A stretch of 64,000 bases of DNA, taken from positions 682,001 to 746,000 of the forward strand of contig NZ_CP045915.1 of the NCBI RefSeq assembly GCF_009650095.1, given 5' to 3'. The notes beneath the pieces were generated by a model. The model saw only the letters and a program-made list of their open reading frames with translations, ran no database searches and had not been told where the DNA came from. A program made the translations under genes and the position numbers. Numbering within the stretch: the first letter of the stretch is position 1; each line of letters opens with the position of its first letter. This document shows positions 8,832-17,744 of the stretch, in pieces. Source of the stretch: Gracilibacillus salitolerans (lineage in GTDB: Bacteria > Bacillota > Bacilli > Bacillales > Amphibacillaceae).

Positions 8832-9976
8832 CCAATCACCTCGTCTTTTTTATTTCTATATTCATTTGGCGTAAAGCCAGTTACTTTTTTGAATAATTTG
8901 GAGAAAAATTTTTCATCCTGGTAGCCAAGCATTACAGAAATAGAATAAATAGTCTCATCGGTTCCTCTTAACCAACACTTAGCCTGTTTAATTCTAAGAT
9001 TTGTCACGTATTTTGACATAGGCATACCCTTCTCTTGTTTAAATTTCCTTGAAATATGCTCACGACTCAAGAAAAATAAATTTGATAATTTTTCAAGGCT
9101 TATATCTTCCATATAATAATTATCGACAAAAGAAACAATGTCTTGGATTTGACTGACTTGATCTAATTGTGTTGATTGATAAACGGTTCTAAACTGATTA
9201 TTGTACAGTTTTGTCTTCAACATTTTGAACACTGTAGGAAGATTTTTTAATGGTTGCGGATCTTCACTAGCTACAATTCGAACTGGGCTTTCCATATGTT
9301 CACTAAGCCATTTCTCTATTGTCACCCACTCATTCTCCAAGGTCACAACAAGGCAGAGATTATGATATGTTTGAAGAGAGTATGCATTTCCTAACCTTTG
9401 TGTGGAAAGTTTATTTGCCAATGATTTTATCTCTGGTTCTGAGTAATGCATATGATAGAAAGATAGTAATGTCATATCATAACGGTTAGCTTCTGGAAGA
9501 GAAAGTAGTAGATTGTTCATATCATAGGTTTCTCCTGTACAAGCATCCGTAACTATCTTGTTGTATATATAATTCTCCTCAATTAAATTAGTTTCCACAA
9601 AATCTCTCTGCCATGCTATAACGGCTTCTTTTAAGATCTCATTGAAAACGTCCGCTTCGATTGGCTTCATTAAATAGTCAAAACTATTATGTTTGATAGC
9701 CTGACGCATGTAAGAATAATCATTGTATCCTGTTATAAAAATTACTTTTCCCTGATAAGAGTTGGAATCTAGCCATTTCATCAGTTCTAGACCATTCATT
9801 CCAGGCATTTTAATATCCGTAAAAATAATTTCAGGGCTTTCCTTCTCTATTAAAATTTTTGCTTCTTCTCCACGACTTGCTTCCAGTATTTTTGTTATAC
9901 CTTGAGCTTCCCATTCACCTAAAATTTTGATTACATCAAGTACATTTTTCTCATCATCTACGATCAATACTTTCAC
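8828..9976 (-). CDS. YesN-type response regulator (REC + AraC HTH)
   Basis: The receiver domain (residues 1-120) has VDDEK, the phospho-acceptor in FTDIKMPGMNG near residue 54, the Thr/Ser switch in ITGYND and the conserved Lys in DYLMKPIE. A variable linker is followed by two AraC-family helix-turn-helix motifs from about residue 285, including LSREHISRKFKQEKG and the signature VTGFTPNEYR. The start is GTG 9976 behind GGGAG. It overlaps the kinase gene by 23 bases and the binding-protein gene by 4, so the three are translationally coupled. The likely target is the promoter of sacB or of its own operon. No binding site could be defined from the sequence. Confidence 0.92.
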   Translation of the reverse strand: MKVLIVDDEKNVLDVIKILGEWEAQGITKILEASRGEEAKILIEKESPEIIFTDIKMPGMNGLELMKWLDSNSYQGKVIFITGYNDYSYMRQAIKHNSFDYLMKPIEADVFNEILKEAVIAWQRDFVETNLIEENYIYNKIVTDACTGETYDMNNLLLSLPEANRYDMTLLSFYHMHYSEPEIKSLANKLSTQRLGNAYSLQTYHNLCLVVTLENEWVTIEKWLSEHMESPVRIVASEDPQPLKNLPTVFKMLKTKLYNNQFRTVYQSTQLDQVSQIQDIVSFVDNYYMEDISLEKLSNLFFLSREHISRKFKQEKGMPMSKYVTNLRIKQAKCWLRGTDETIYSISVMLGYQDEKFFSKLFKKVTGFTPNEYRNKKDEVIG

Positions 9977-11744
9977 GTTTTATTCTCCCTTCCGTAAAAG
10001 ATATTTCGTTTAGTGGAATAAATATTTCTACAATAAATGCTTGTCCTTTATTATTCTCTATATTAATTCCTGCTTTATCACCATAAATCAGTACCAATCT
10101 GTCTTGAATGTTCTTTAATCCTATATGTTCTTTTTCATGATTATCAGTTGGAGAAGGGGGATAAATAGTTTCTCTTAGTTCCTCTAATTTCTCATCACTT
10201 ACACTTGCTTCATCATTTTCTACCTTAAAATAAAGGTGGGATTTTCTTCTTTCACCAAATACATTTAATCTAGCATTTGTATGTCCTTCCTCAAAACAGT
10301 GTTTGAAAAAATTCTCTACTAGCGGTTGCAGGATCATACTGGGAATCTGTATTTCTAATATGTTTTGATTTATTTGCAAGTTGTAATGAATCTGATCGTG
10401 AAATCTCTCCATTTGTAAGGACAGATAGCTTTCAATGTAACGCATTTCTTCTTTGACTTTCACCCACTTATTAGCTTGCATAGAATATCTCATCATGTTG
10501 GATAAAGAGGTTATGAGATGATACACATTAGGGGCATCAGACTTCAAAGCTACAGTGCCAATAGATTGGAGAGCATTAAACAAGAAGTGGGGATTCACTT
10601 GTGACTTCAAAGCTTGGAATTGCATTTCCTTGTTTTCAAGTTCTAGCTTATATTCACGTTCAATATGATGGTTAATTCGCTTCATCATATCTTTCATATG
10701 CTTTTCTAAATATCCAATTTCATCATGTCGTTGATCATTAAAAGGTACTTCTACATAACTGCCGTCAATCGTACTTACTTTATTCGTCAATCGTTTAATA
10801 GGCGTAGTGATTTTATACGTAATAATTCCGACCATCACTAACCCAAAAATTCCTACTATAATACCAACTATAATACTTGTGAAAGTAGTTTTACGTACAT
10901 CGTGAAACAAAACTTCGCTTGGTGTAATCTTTACTAATTCCCAGTCATGTAGAGGGGAAGTTAATGTCTTGGAAAGGATAATATCGTCACTTTCCTTTTC
11001 ACCTTGTATGGTTGTTTTTAAGCTGTCAGATACAGGATTGCTTATTTGTTTCGTATTATTACTGAAAACTATTTGGTTATTTTTATTAATCAGATACATT
11101 GATTCGTGCTTATTCTTTATTAAATCAGCTGCAATCTGACTCAATTCATTCAATTCTACATCCATTGAAATCACACCAAGAAACTCTCCAGTAAAGATAT
11201 CCTGTATTTTATGATGAATGGTTATTACTTGTGTATGATCTGTTTGTGGCACAATCGCTACATTATTATAATTTTCTAATGGATGTGGAGGTTCAATAAT
11301 TTGTTTTACATCTGACTGATATAGTTTTTTTATATAGGGTTCCTGCAAAAGGTCCGGTTTAGATTTACGGGAACTGACTATAGCATTATAAACTGTAACA
11401 GATTCTTCTCCTTTATCCATATAGAAGCGAACTTGTCTTATTTCCTCACGCATTAGATAAAAATTTTGAATGCTTTTTTCTAGATAATTGGAATCTTCCA
11501 CTTCCTTTTTAAAAATACGAAATAGCTCAGCATCGCGATAAAGTATATAAGGTAGATGAATGAGTTCATGAAAATATTGCTGCAATTGTTTGGAACTTTC
11601 ATTTAACTGTTCCTCATTATTGGCAAGTTCATGCTTTTCAACATTGCTTTTCGTATAACCATAAATAAGCAGTACCGACAAAAAGTATGGAAGAAGTATG
11701 AATATAATCAACATAAATAATAAACGGCTCTGGATGCTTTTCAC
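9954..11744 (-). CDS. YesM-type sensor histidine kinase
   Basis: This is a membrane sensor kinase with a first transmembrane helix near residues 7-27, a large extracytoplasmic domain (about residues 30-270), a second helix (VGIIVGIFGLVMVGIITYKI), a HAMP linker and a HisKA-type region with the phospho-acceptor in QVNPHFLFNALQS. The ATPase region has LQPLVENFFKH (N box) and HIGLKNIQDRL (G box). The protein is 596 aa. I use GTG 11744, which has GGGAG 9 bases upstream. The frame is open to an ATG at 11834, but that extension has no ribosome site and crosses a dispersed repeat. It is the first gene of the kinase-regulator-binding protein operon. Confidence 0.9.
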   Translation of the reverse strand: MKSIQSRLLFMLIIFILLPYFLSVLLIYGYTKSNVEKHELANNEEQLNESSKQLQQYFHELIHLPYILYRDAELFRIFKKEVEDSNYLEKSIQNFYLMREEIRQVRFYMDKGEESVTVYNAIVSSRKSKPDLLQEPYIKKLYQSDVKQIIEPPHPLENYNNVAIVPQTDHTQVITIHHKIQDIFTGEFLGVISMDVELNELSQIAADLIKNKHESMYLINKNNQIVFSNNTKQISNPVSDSLKTTIQGEKESDDIILSKTLTSPLHDWELVKITPSEVLFHDVRKTTFTSIIVGIIVGIFGLVMVGIITYKITTPIKRLTNKVSTIDGSYVEVPFNDQRHDEIGYLEKHMKDMMKRINHHIEREYKLELENKEMQFQALKSQVNPHFLFNALQSIGTVALKSDAPNVYHLITSLSNMMRYSMQANKWVKVKEEMRYIESYLSLQMERFHDQIHYNLQINQNILEIQIPSMILQPLVENFFKHCFEEGHTNARLNVFGERRKSHLYFKVENDEASVSDEKLEELRETIYPPSPTDNHEKEHIGLKNIQDRLVLIYGDKAGINIENNKGQAFIVEIFIPLNEISFTEGRIKRESIDRR

Positions 11745-11763
11745 CTTCCACTTCTCCCTTCTA

Positions 11764-11805
11764 TTTATCACGGCGCTAATTGTTCGTAAAACAAGTCTCA
11801 CTTTA
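11764..11805 (+). repeat. Family 1 repeat, internally deleted copy C
   Basis: The head TTTATCACGGCGCTAAT..T.CGTAAAAC matches the start of copy A (353-485) and is joined directly to the tail AGTCTCACTTTA. The middle, with its hairpins, is missing. It sits just upstream of the sensor-kinase start. Confidence 0.55.
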
Positions 11806-12028
11806 GACCCTAACAGGAGTGGTATCGATCCCATACAGAGACTAAATTGACGACATTATTACTACATTATAAAACGTTGGAATACCTTCAGCAATATGAG
11901 ATAAGGCTCAATTTCATGTGAGAGATCATTACAATTGTAAAATAATAATTCTTTACTACGAATTTACCTGGAGTTCATACTCGAAAATTATAATAGAAGT
12001 ATAATATCTAAAAGTTAGGAGAGATAAG

Positions 12029-12619
12029 ATGAATCTATCGACATGTGAATATGGGAGAAACAACAGAAAACGATTACTCAAATTATTTATATGCATGCTA
12101 ACAGTCATTATCTGCATTCAAGGTCCTGTTACTTTAACAGCTGAAGGGGTGGATGATTCAGCAATAGAATCGAATAAGGCATCATATGGATATTCTGTAG
12201 ACACGTATAAAAATAATACAAAGAGTAACATGACACCTGCGTAGAAATTAATGGTCTGCCCGACGTACCAGGTTGCATATGATGAGGATGGATTACGTGT
12301 AGTGGTTGCTAATGATGAAGAAACAGATAATAATTCACCTGATGAAACTGATGGAACTCATGATAATGATAAGAGTTCAGATGTCTCTGCTAATGATGGA
12401 GAGGAAAACGAAGAAAACACGAAGACCAAAGATGACAAGGATCATTCTAAGGATGTAGAAGCAGAAGATAATTCCATTGAGGAAGAGACAGCAACTGTAA
12501 AAAATCCTAAAACAGGTGATGAGACTAACTTAGCCTTATATGTTGGATTGCTACTTGCATCAGTAATTGCAATTGCCGGTGTTTTCTTGATTAGAAGAGT
12601 AAGAAAGCAATCTGTGTAA
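12029..12619 (+). pseudogene. Sortase B substrate (NPKTG) with internal stop
   Basis: A single frame runs from ATG 12029 (TTAGGAGAG ribosome site) to 12619, interrupted once by TAG at 12242-12244. The first part gives a signal peptide (basic start, then LFICMLTVIICIQ). After the stop the frame continues with a 60-residue Asp/Glu-rich stretch and a cell-wall sorting signal: NPKTGDE near the end, a hydrophobic helix and RRVRK. NPKTG is the motif used by class B sortases such as B. anthracis SrtB. The next gene is a class B sortase, so this is its likely substrate. A restart at ATG 12251 would lack a signal peptide, so the surface protein is probably not made unless the stop is read through. Confidence 0.75.
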
Positions 12620-12722
12620 CTATTAATCGATAACCAGTCATACTATTCCCTTGTAGTCAAGACAACGAGTGTTAGAAGGCTATGAGGGAGCATGTTTTTA
12701 ATGTAAGTAAGGGTGTGGGAAT

Positions 12723-13482
12723 TTGGCTAAAAAGAAAAATGAAAAAATGAGCAGCATTCAAAAAATCATTCTTATTATTGGCTCCGGTGTTTTTTTGTTT
12801 TCGTTATTTAAAATAGGACAGACTTTCTATGATTATTCAAAAAATGAGAATGTAATGGCAGAAATTCAAGATGAGTATCAGGTTAGTTTACAAGATAGCC
12901 AAACAATTATGAAGCATTTCCAGCAATTTGATCGTCTCTTGACTATTAATCCAGATATTGTTGGTTGGCTTACCATTGATAATACCAAAATTGATTATCC
13001 TATTTTACAAAGTTCAGACAATGAATATTATTTAAATCGAAATTATAAAAAAGAAGAAGAAAAAGCAGGAAGCATCTTTATGGACTTTAGAAATCAGATA
13101 GAATCGCTAGATAAAGCAAACTATTATTTATGGACATCAAATGAAAGATGGCTCAATGTTCGGACAATTAGATGAATTTTTAGATGAGGACTTTCTTTCA
13201 GAAAACAAACACTTTCAATATGATACCATCTATGCAAGTTATGAAGTGGAAATTTTTTCTGTATATGTGACAACAACGGATTTCTATTACATTGAAACAG
13301 ACTTTGCCGATGATGAAGAGTACATAGATTTCTTGCGATTAATTAAAGAAAAGTCTGAAGTTACAACAGAGGTAGATGTGACGGAAACAGATAACATTAT
13401 CACATTATCAACATGTGACAACTTATCTGATCCAGAGAAAGGAAGATTAGTTGTACATGGTAAAGTGAGAATACATGACTAA
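12723..13482 (+). pseudogene. Class B sortase, frameshifted
   Basis: The first frame (TTG 12723 to 13175) encodes a membrane anchor and the sortase N-half, including NPDIVGWLTIDNTKIDYPIL. Around 13121 two bases appear lost: reading the next frame restores TIIYGHQMKDGSMFGQL, with the catalytic His, and continues to 13482 with LSTCDN (catalytic Cys) and GRLVVHGKV (catalytic Arg). The reconstructed length, about 253 residues, is normal for class B sortases. All catalytic residues survive, so the lesion is recent or is an assembly error. It follows the NPKTG substrate gene, itself interrupted, so the two-gene system is inactive as written. Confidence 0.85.
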
Positions 13483-13501
13483 CGCTTTTCTGTAGTAAAA
13501 T

Positions 13502-13530
13502 GGGCACTGCCTTCTAAAATGGCAGTGCCC
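13502..13530. terminator. Bidirectional terminator
   Basis: GGGCACTGCC pairs perfectly with GGCAGTGCCC over a 9-base loop, flanked by A/T-rich sequence. It lies between the convergent sortase relic and the gluconate permease. Confidence 0.75.
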
Positions 13531-13540
13531 ATTTATAAAT

Positions 13541-14887
13541 TTATGAGATGAAGATTCCTAAAATAAGTGCGACGGATAAACCGACAAGGCCTATTAATGT
13601 TTCCATAACCGTCCAAGATTTTAATGTATCTTTTACATCTAAGCCAAAGTATCGACCAACTAGCCAGAAACCAGAATCATTGACATGTGATAACACTGTA
13701 GCACCTGATGCAACTGCGATAACGATTAATCCTAAAACAGGGCCTTCAAGACTTAAGATATCAATTAAAGGAGCGACAAGTCCTGCTGCAGTAACCATAG
13801 ACACAGTTGCAGAACCTTGTGCAACACGTACGGCAGCTGCAATCAAAAATGCAAGTAAAATGGGTGGCAGGTTTGAGCCAGCCATCATGTTACCAATTAC
13901 ATCACCTACACCAGATTGAATTAAGACTTCCTTAAATACACCACCTGCACCAGTTACTAATATAATAATCCCTGCAGGCTCCAATCCTTTAGTTGCAATA
14001 TCTTGTACTTCCTGACGAGTAAGACCGCGTTTTGTTCCTAAGAAGATAAAGGTTAAGATCGTTGCAATCGTTAATGCAACAAAAGGATGTCCTAAGAAAG
14101 TGAATATTTCACGAGCCATATTTCCTTCCTCTAAAAAGAAGTCCGAAAATGTATTACATAAAATTAATACTAAAGGTGTTAAAATAATGGAAGCAATTAA
14201 TGAAAAGCTAGGTAATTCTCGATCATCATATTCTATTTCTTCCATATTCATGTATTCTGGTACGACAACATGTAGCCGTTTTGAAATATAACGGGCAAAC
14301 AGAGGGCCAGCAATAATCATCGAAGGTACACCGGCAAGTGCTCCGAACAAAATAACCCATCCTAAGTCTGCTCCGACTAAATCAGCAACCGCTATTGGTC
14401 CGGGAGTCGGAGGAATAAAACTGTGTGTAACAGCTAAACCAGCAAGTAAAGGAATACCATAATACAATAATGATTTTCCAGTTTTCTTTGCTAAACCGTA
14501 TACAATTGGCACAAGTATGATAAATCCAACATCAAAAAAGACCGGAATTGCTACAAGAAAGCCTGTAATACCTAATGACCATTGGGCTTTATCTTCACCA
14601 AGCTTATTGATCATGGTACGTGCTAAACGGTCAGCACCACCAGATACTTCAAGCATTTGACCAAACATAGCACCTAGACCGACAACAACAGCGACAAAGC
14701 CTAATGTTCCTCCCATTCCTTGTTCCATCGTGTCGATTACATCACCAAGAGGCATTCCTGCCAATATACCAACAATTAAGCTGACTACCAATAAGGCAAC
14801 GAATGCGTGTAATTTCGTTCGTATAACTAGAAATAATAATAGAAAAATTCCTGCTAAAGCAATAAGTATTAACATTTGATCTGACAT
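13541..14887 (-). CDS. gntP: Gluconate permease, GntP family
   Basis: This is an integral membrane carrier of 448 aa with about 12-14 helices. It shows the GntP-family glycine-rich signatures: VAVVVGLGAMFGQMLEVSGGADRLA near residue 65, SFIPPTPGPIAVADLVGADLG near 155, and RVAQGSATVSMVTAAGL near 355. It takes up gluconate with protons. The start is ATG 14887 with AAAGGATGG upstream. It is 29 bases downstream of the 6-phosphogluconate dehydrogenase gene on the same strand, forming an operon. No gluconate kinase gene is in the window, although the pathway needs one between these two steps. Other sugar acids are possible substrates. Confidence 0.9.
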   Translation of the reverse strand: MSDQMLILIALAGIFLLLFLVIRTKLHAFVALLVVSLIVGILAGMPLGDVIDTMEQGMGGTLGFVAVVVGLGAMFGQMLEVSGGADRLARTMINKLGEDKAQWSLGITGFLVAIPVFFDVGFIILVPIVYGLAKKTGKSLLYYGIPLLAGLAVTHSFIPPTPGPIAVADLVGADLGWVILFGALAGVPSMIIAGPLFARYISKRLHVVVPEYMNMEEIEYDDRELPSFSLIASIILTPLVLILCNTFSDFFLEEGNMAREIFTFLGHPFVALTIATILTFIFLGTKRGLTRQEVQDIATKGLEPAGIIILVTGAGGVFKEVLIQSGVGDVIGNMMAGSNLPPILLAFLIAAAVRVAQGSATVSMVTAAGLVAPLIDILSLEGPVLGLIVIAVASGATVLSHVNDSGFWLVGRYFGLDVKDTLKSWTVMETLIGLVGLSVALILGIFIS

Positions 14888-14916
14888 GTTGTTTCCATCC
14901 TTTGTTGAAAATTTTT

Positions 14917-15816
14917 TTAGACTTTAGTTACAGCATGGCCACCGAATTCATTTCGAAGTGCTGCCACTACTTTTCCAGTAAATGTGTCATCTTCTTGTGA
15001 TCGATAGCGCATCATTAAGGCCATTGTAATCACAGGGGCAGCCATCTCATAGTCAAGTGCTGTCTCAACTGTCCACTTTCCTTCTCCTGATGAATGCATA
15101 ATACCCTTCATTTGTTCGAGGTTTGGATCTTTTCCAAAAGTATTTTCTGTTAACTCCATTAACCATGAGCGAATCACAGAGCCATTGTTCCACACTTTGG
15201 CAACCTTTTCATAATCGTAAGCAAAAGGGCTTTTTTCGAGAATGTCAAAACCTTCTGCAATAGCTTGCATCATACCGTATTCAATTCCATTATGGACCAT
15301 TTTAAGAAAGTGACCGCTTCCAACTGGTCCAGTATATAAATATCCATTCTTAACGGTAAGGTCTTGAAAAAGTGTTTCTATCTCTTTAAATTCCTGCTGA
15401 TCTCCACCAATCATGGTACAAGCACCGCTTCGTGCACCATCAACGCCACCGCTTGTCCCACAATCAAAGAAGTGGATACCTTTCACATTACAAGCTTCTC
15501 CTCGCTTGATCGAATCTTTGTAATGCGTATTGCCGCCGTCAATAATACGGTCACCGCTTTCTAGATGCTCTAATAAAAATCGGAATACTGCTTCTGTAGC
15601 ATCTCCCGCTGGTACCATCACCCAAACAGTGCGAGGTGCTTTTAAACGATTGACTAATTCTTTTATCGTTTGAACTGCCTCACCACCATCTGAAGTAAAT
15701 CGCTGTAATGCGCCTTCATTTGTATCGTGGGCAATAACTGTATAGTTTTTATTTATGAGGTTTAACGATAACTGGTATCCCATTTTCCCTAAACCTATCA
15801 TGCCTAGTTCCATCAT
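14917..15816 (-). CDS. gnd: 6-phosphogluconate dehydrogenase, decarboxylating, short form
   Basis: This enzyme oxidises 6-phosphogluconate to ribulose 5-phosphate and CO2. The N-terminal Rossmann fold begins MELGMIGLGKMG. The substrate-site motif FDCGTSGGVDGARSG lies near residue 120, followed by GHFLKMVHNGIEYGMMQ with the catalytic Lys. At 299 aa it is the short YqeC-like form, usually NAD-preferring, not the 470-residue form. The start is ATG 15816, 7 bases after AGAGG; an in-frame ATG at 15852 has no ribosome site. It is the first gene of the gluconate operon, transcribed from a TTGAAA/TATAAT promoter divergent from the RpiR regulator. Confidence 0.9.
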   Translation of the reverse strand: MMELGMIGLGKMGYQLSLNLINKNYTVIAHDTNEGALQRFTSDGGEAVQTIKELVNRLKAPRTVWVMVPAGDATEAVFRFLLEHLESGDRIIDGGNTHYKDSIKRGEACNVKGIHFFDCGTSGGVDGARSGACTMIGGDQQEFKEIETLFQDLTVKNGYLYTGPVGSGHFLKMVHNGIEYGMMQAIAEGFDILEKSPFAYDYEKVAKVWNNGSVIRSWLMELTENTFGKDPNLEQMKGIMHSSGEGKWTVETALDYEMAAPVITMALMMRYRSQEDDTFTGKVVAALRNEFGGHAVTKV

Positions 15817-15830
15817 TACCAATCCTCTTT

Positions 15831-15908
15831 CGAAAAAATTTTCGTTCTTCATACATTATACGAAAAAAAATTCTTTTTTCAACCGTTTACAAAAAAATAT
15901 TTTTTTCG
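15831..15908. promoter_or_regulatory. Divergent gnt/RpiR promoter with three A-tract palindromes
   Basis: Three related near-palindromes of the form CGAAAAAA..TTTTTTCG are centred near 15838, 15871 and 15899, about 30 bases apart. The middle one overlaps a minus-strand promoter, TTGAAA (15877-15882) and TATAAT (15855-15860) with a 16-base spacer. They are good candidates for RpiR-type operator sites. A plus-strand TATAAT is at 15922-15927. Confidence 0.6.
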
Positions 15909-15958
15909 TACACTAATCTTGTATAATGTAAACTAAACATTGTTTCAGGAGAATGCTA

Positions 15959-16813
15959 ATGAGAAAAAGAGAGCAAACATGCTTAGAAAAAGTACGAAGA
16001 AATTATCCGAAGTTTAGTATCACCGAAAGAAAGATTGCTGATTACATTCTAGAAAAACCAAATCAAATTATTCATTCTTCAATTAATCAGCTTGCAGAGG
16101 ATTTAGATGTCGCGGATTCAACTGTTTTTCGATTTTGTAAGCGGATAGGTTATAAAGGTTATCAGGCAATGAAGATTGCTTTAGCTTCTGAAGTAGTATC
16201 ATCGATTCAACATATTCATGAAGAAGTGGATAGCGATGATGCGATTGATACAGTGGCTACAAAGGTGTTTCGTACCAATATTCAATCCTTGGAAGAAACA
16301 TTAAAAATTATTGATGAAGAACAATTACAAAAAGCAGTAAATATATTATTGTCAGCCCGACAAATTCACTTTTTTGGTAGTGGGGGATCCAATACGATAG
16401 CTTTAGACGCTTATCACAAGTTTATTCGAACCGGTTTGCCGGTTCAAGCTGCAGTGGATACTCATTTTCAGTTGATGGCTGCTTCCCAACTTGATGAGAA
16501 GGACTGTGCTGTACTGATTTCTCATTCAGGATCGTCGAAGGATATTTTACATATTTTAAATGTGTTGAAAAAAAATCAGGTAAGAACAATTGCGATTACC
16601 AACTTTGCAAAATCAACATTAAGTGAAGCGGTACATATTCCACTATATACAAGCTCTGGGGAAACCGACTTTAGAACGGAAGCCTCTTCGTCCCGGATTG
16701 CTCAGTTGACATTACTTGATTTATTATATGTGAACGTTTTGATGAACAGGGGAGAAGCGGGGCAAAAAGCGCTCAATAAAATGCGCGAAGCTATTACGGT
16801 GAAAAGAATATAG
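15959..16813 (+). CDS. RpiR-family transcriptional regulator
   Basis: The N-terminal HTH_6 domain (residues 1-80) includes FSITERKIADYIL and VADSTVFRFCKRIGYKGYQ. The C-terminal SIS sugar-phosphate-binding domain carries IHFFGSGGSN near residue 135 and AVLISHSGSSKDI near 180. At 284 aa it is typical of the family. ATG 15959 is preferred over the ATG at 15953 because AGGAG (15947-15951) sits 7 bases before it. It is divergent from the 6-phosphogluconate dehydrogenase/gluconate permease operon, and the shared intergenic region holds three A-tract palindromes. It probably controls gluconate use in response to 6-phosphogluconate, which is an inference from position. Confidence 0.9.
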   Translation: MRKREQTCLEKVRRNYPKFSITERKIADYILEKPNQIIHSSINQLAEDLDVADSTVFRFCKRIGYKGYQAMKIALASEVVSSIQHIHEEVDSDDAIDTVATKVFRTNIQSLEETLKIIDEEQLQKAVNILLSARQIHFFGSGGSNTIALDAYHKFIRTGLPVQAAVDTHFQLMAASQLDEKDCAVLISHSGSSKDILHILNVLKKNQVRTIAITNFAKSTLSEAVHIPLYTSSGETDFRTEASSSRIAQLTLLDLLYVNVLMNRGEAGQKALNKMREAITVKRI

Positions 16814-16910
16814 TTGACGTGACGTAGAGGTTTATATTCAATTGCAGATTCTTATTGTTGAATAGAAATTTTTCCCTGGATTTATTAATTTTACGTTAGG
16901 AAGGTATAAA

Positions 16911-17074
16911 ATGTTAGCAGAGTAATTACCAAAAGAAGAAAAGCAATGAGAAATGGAAACAGGACCGTCTAATTCATGGGTAACATAGAAGCTCTACTAA
17001 CATTGGATATGGATAAATTAGGTACATTACCTAAATCAAAGCATAGGATAGTTGTAGGAATGCTGAAAGGATGA
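16911..17074 (+). pseudogene. Possible decayed small gene upstream of the cupin
   Basis: A good ribosome site (TTAGGAAGG) precedes ATG 16911, but the frame meets stops after 4 and 11 codons. In another frame ATG 16976 to 17074 gives MGNIEALLTLDMDKLGTLPK and continues to a stop 7 bases before the cupin start. The pattern suggests a short gene broken by stops and a frameshift. I cannot name the family. Confidence 0.3.
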
Positions 17075-17080
17075 GGAAGC

Positions 17081-17662
17081 ATGTATAACAACCCTAATCC
17101 GTCTCCATATCCACATCCACATTATCTTAATCAAGCAATGTATAATAATGGAATACATTCAGTGCAATCTCATTACACACCCAACCCTAGTACCCCAAAC
17201 TTTCAAAAAGGATATGAAATGGGATTGACTGATTATGGACCTAGACCATTTGTATTTAATATTAATGAAGCAACGAAACAAAACAATACGTTTCGGACTG
17301 TTATATGGACGGGATCGCAATTCCAAATTACGCTAATGAGTATTGGCGTTGGGGGAGATATTGGAATAGAAATTCATCCTGAAGTTGATCAATTTTTACG
17401 CATTGAACAAGGCCAAGGGATTGTACAGATAGGAAAGAACAAGAATCATTTGGATTTTGAAAAACATGTCTATGATGATTCTGCTATCGTCATTCCTGCT
17501 GGCACATGGCATAATCTGATTAATACTGGTACAGTTTCACTTAAGTTGTATTCAATATATGCACCACCTAACCATCCGTTTAATACTGTTCATGTTACTA
17601 AGGCAGATGCATTGGCTGCGGAAGGTCATCGTCACAATGGAAATGCGGGTTCTTTTTGGTGA
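17081..17662 (+). CDS. Cupin-domain protein with Pro/Tyr/His-rich head
   Basis: The first 45 residues are rich in Pro, Tyr, Asn and His (NPSPYPHPHYL), as in spore-coat-associated Bacillus proteins. From residue 60 a single cupin domain follows, with the metal-ligand motif EIHPEVDQFLRIEQGQG near residue 100 and PAGTWHNLINTG near 150. The two motifs supply His, Glu and His ligands. The length is 193 aa. It starts at ATG 17081 with GAGGAAG upstream. Similar cupins occur beside coat genes in sporeformers, but a substrate is not evident. It ends in a strong terminator at 17680-17720. Confidence 0.8.
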   Translation: MYNNPNPSPYPHPHYLNQAMYNNGIHSVQSHYTPNPSTPNFQKGYEMGLTDYGPRPFVFNINEATKQNNTFRTVIWTGSQFQITLMSIGVGGDIGIEIHPEVDQFLRIEQGQGIVQIGKNKNHLDFEKHVYDDSAIVIPAGTWHNLINTGTVSLKLYSIYAPPNHPFNTVHVTKADALAAEGHRHNGNAGSFW

Positions 17663-17679
17663 TATTAGATCAATTCAGG

Positions 17680-17720
17680 AAGGCACATTTACTTCTTTAA
17701 AGAAGTGAATAGTGCCTTTT
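17680..17720. terminator. Bidirectional terminator
   Basis: AAGGCAC and ACTTC pair with GAAGT and GTGCCTT, with a T-run on the plus strand. It lies between the convergent cupin and chemoreceptor genes. Confidence 0.75.
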
Positions 17721-17744
17721 AATTTACAATTTTTATTAGATTTT

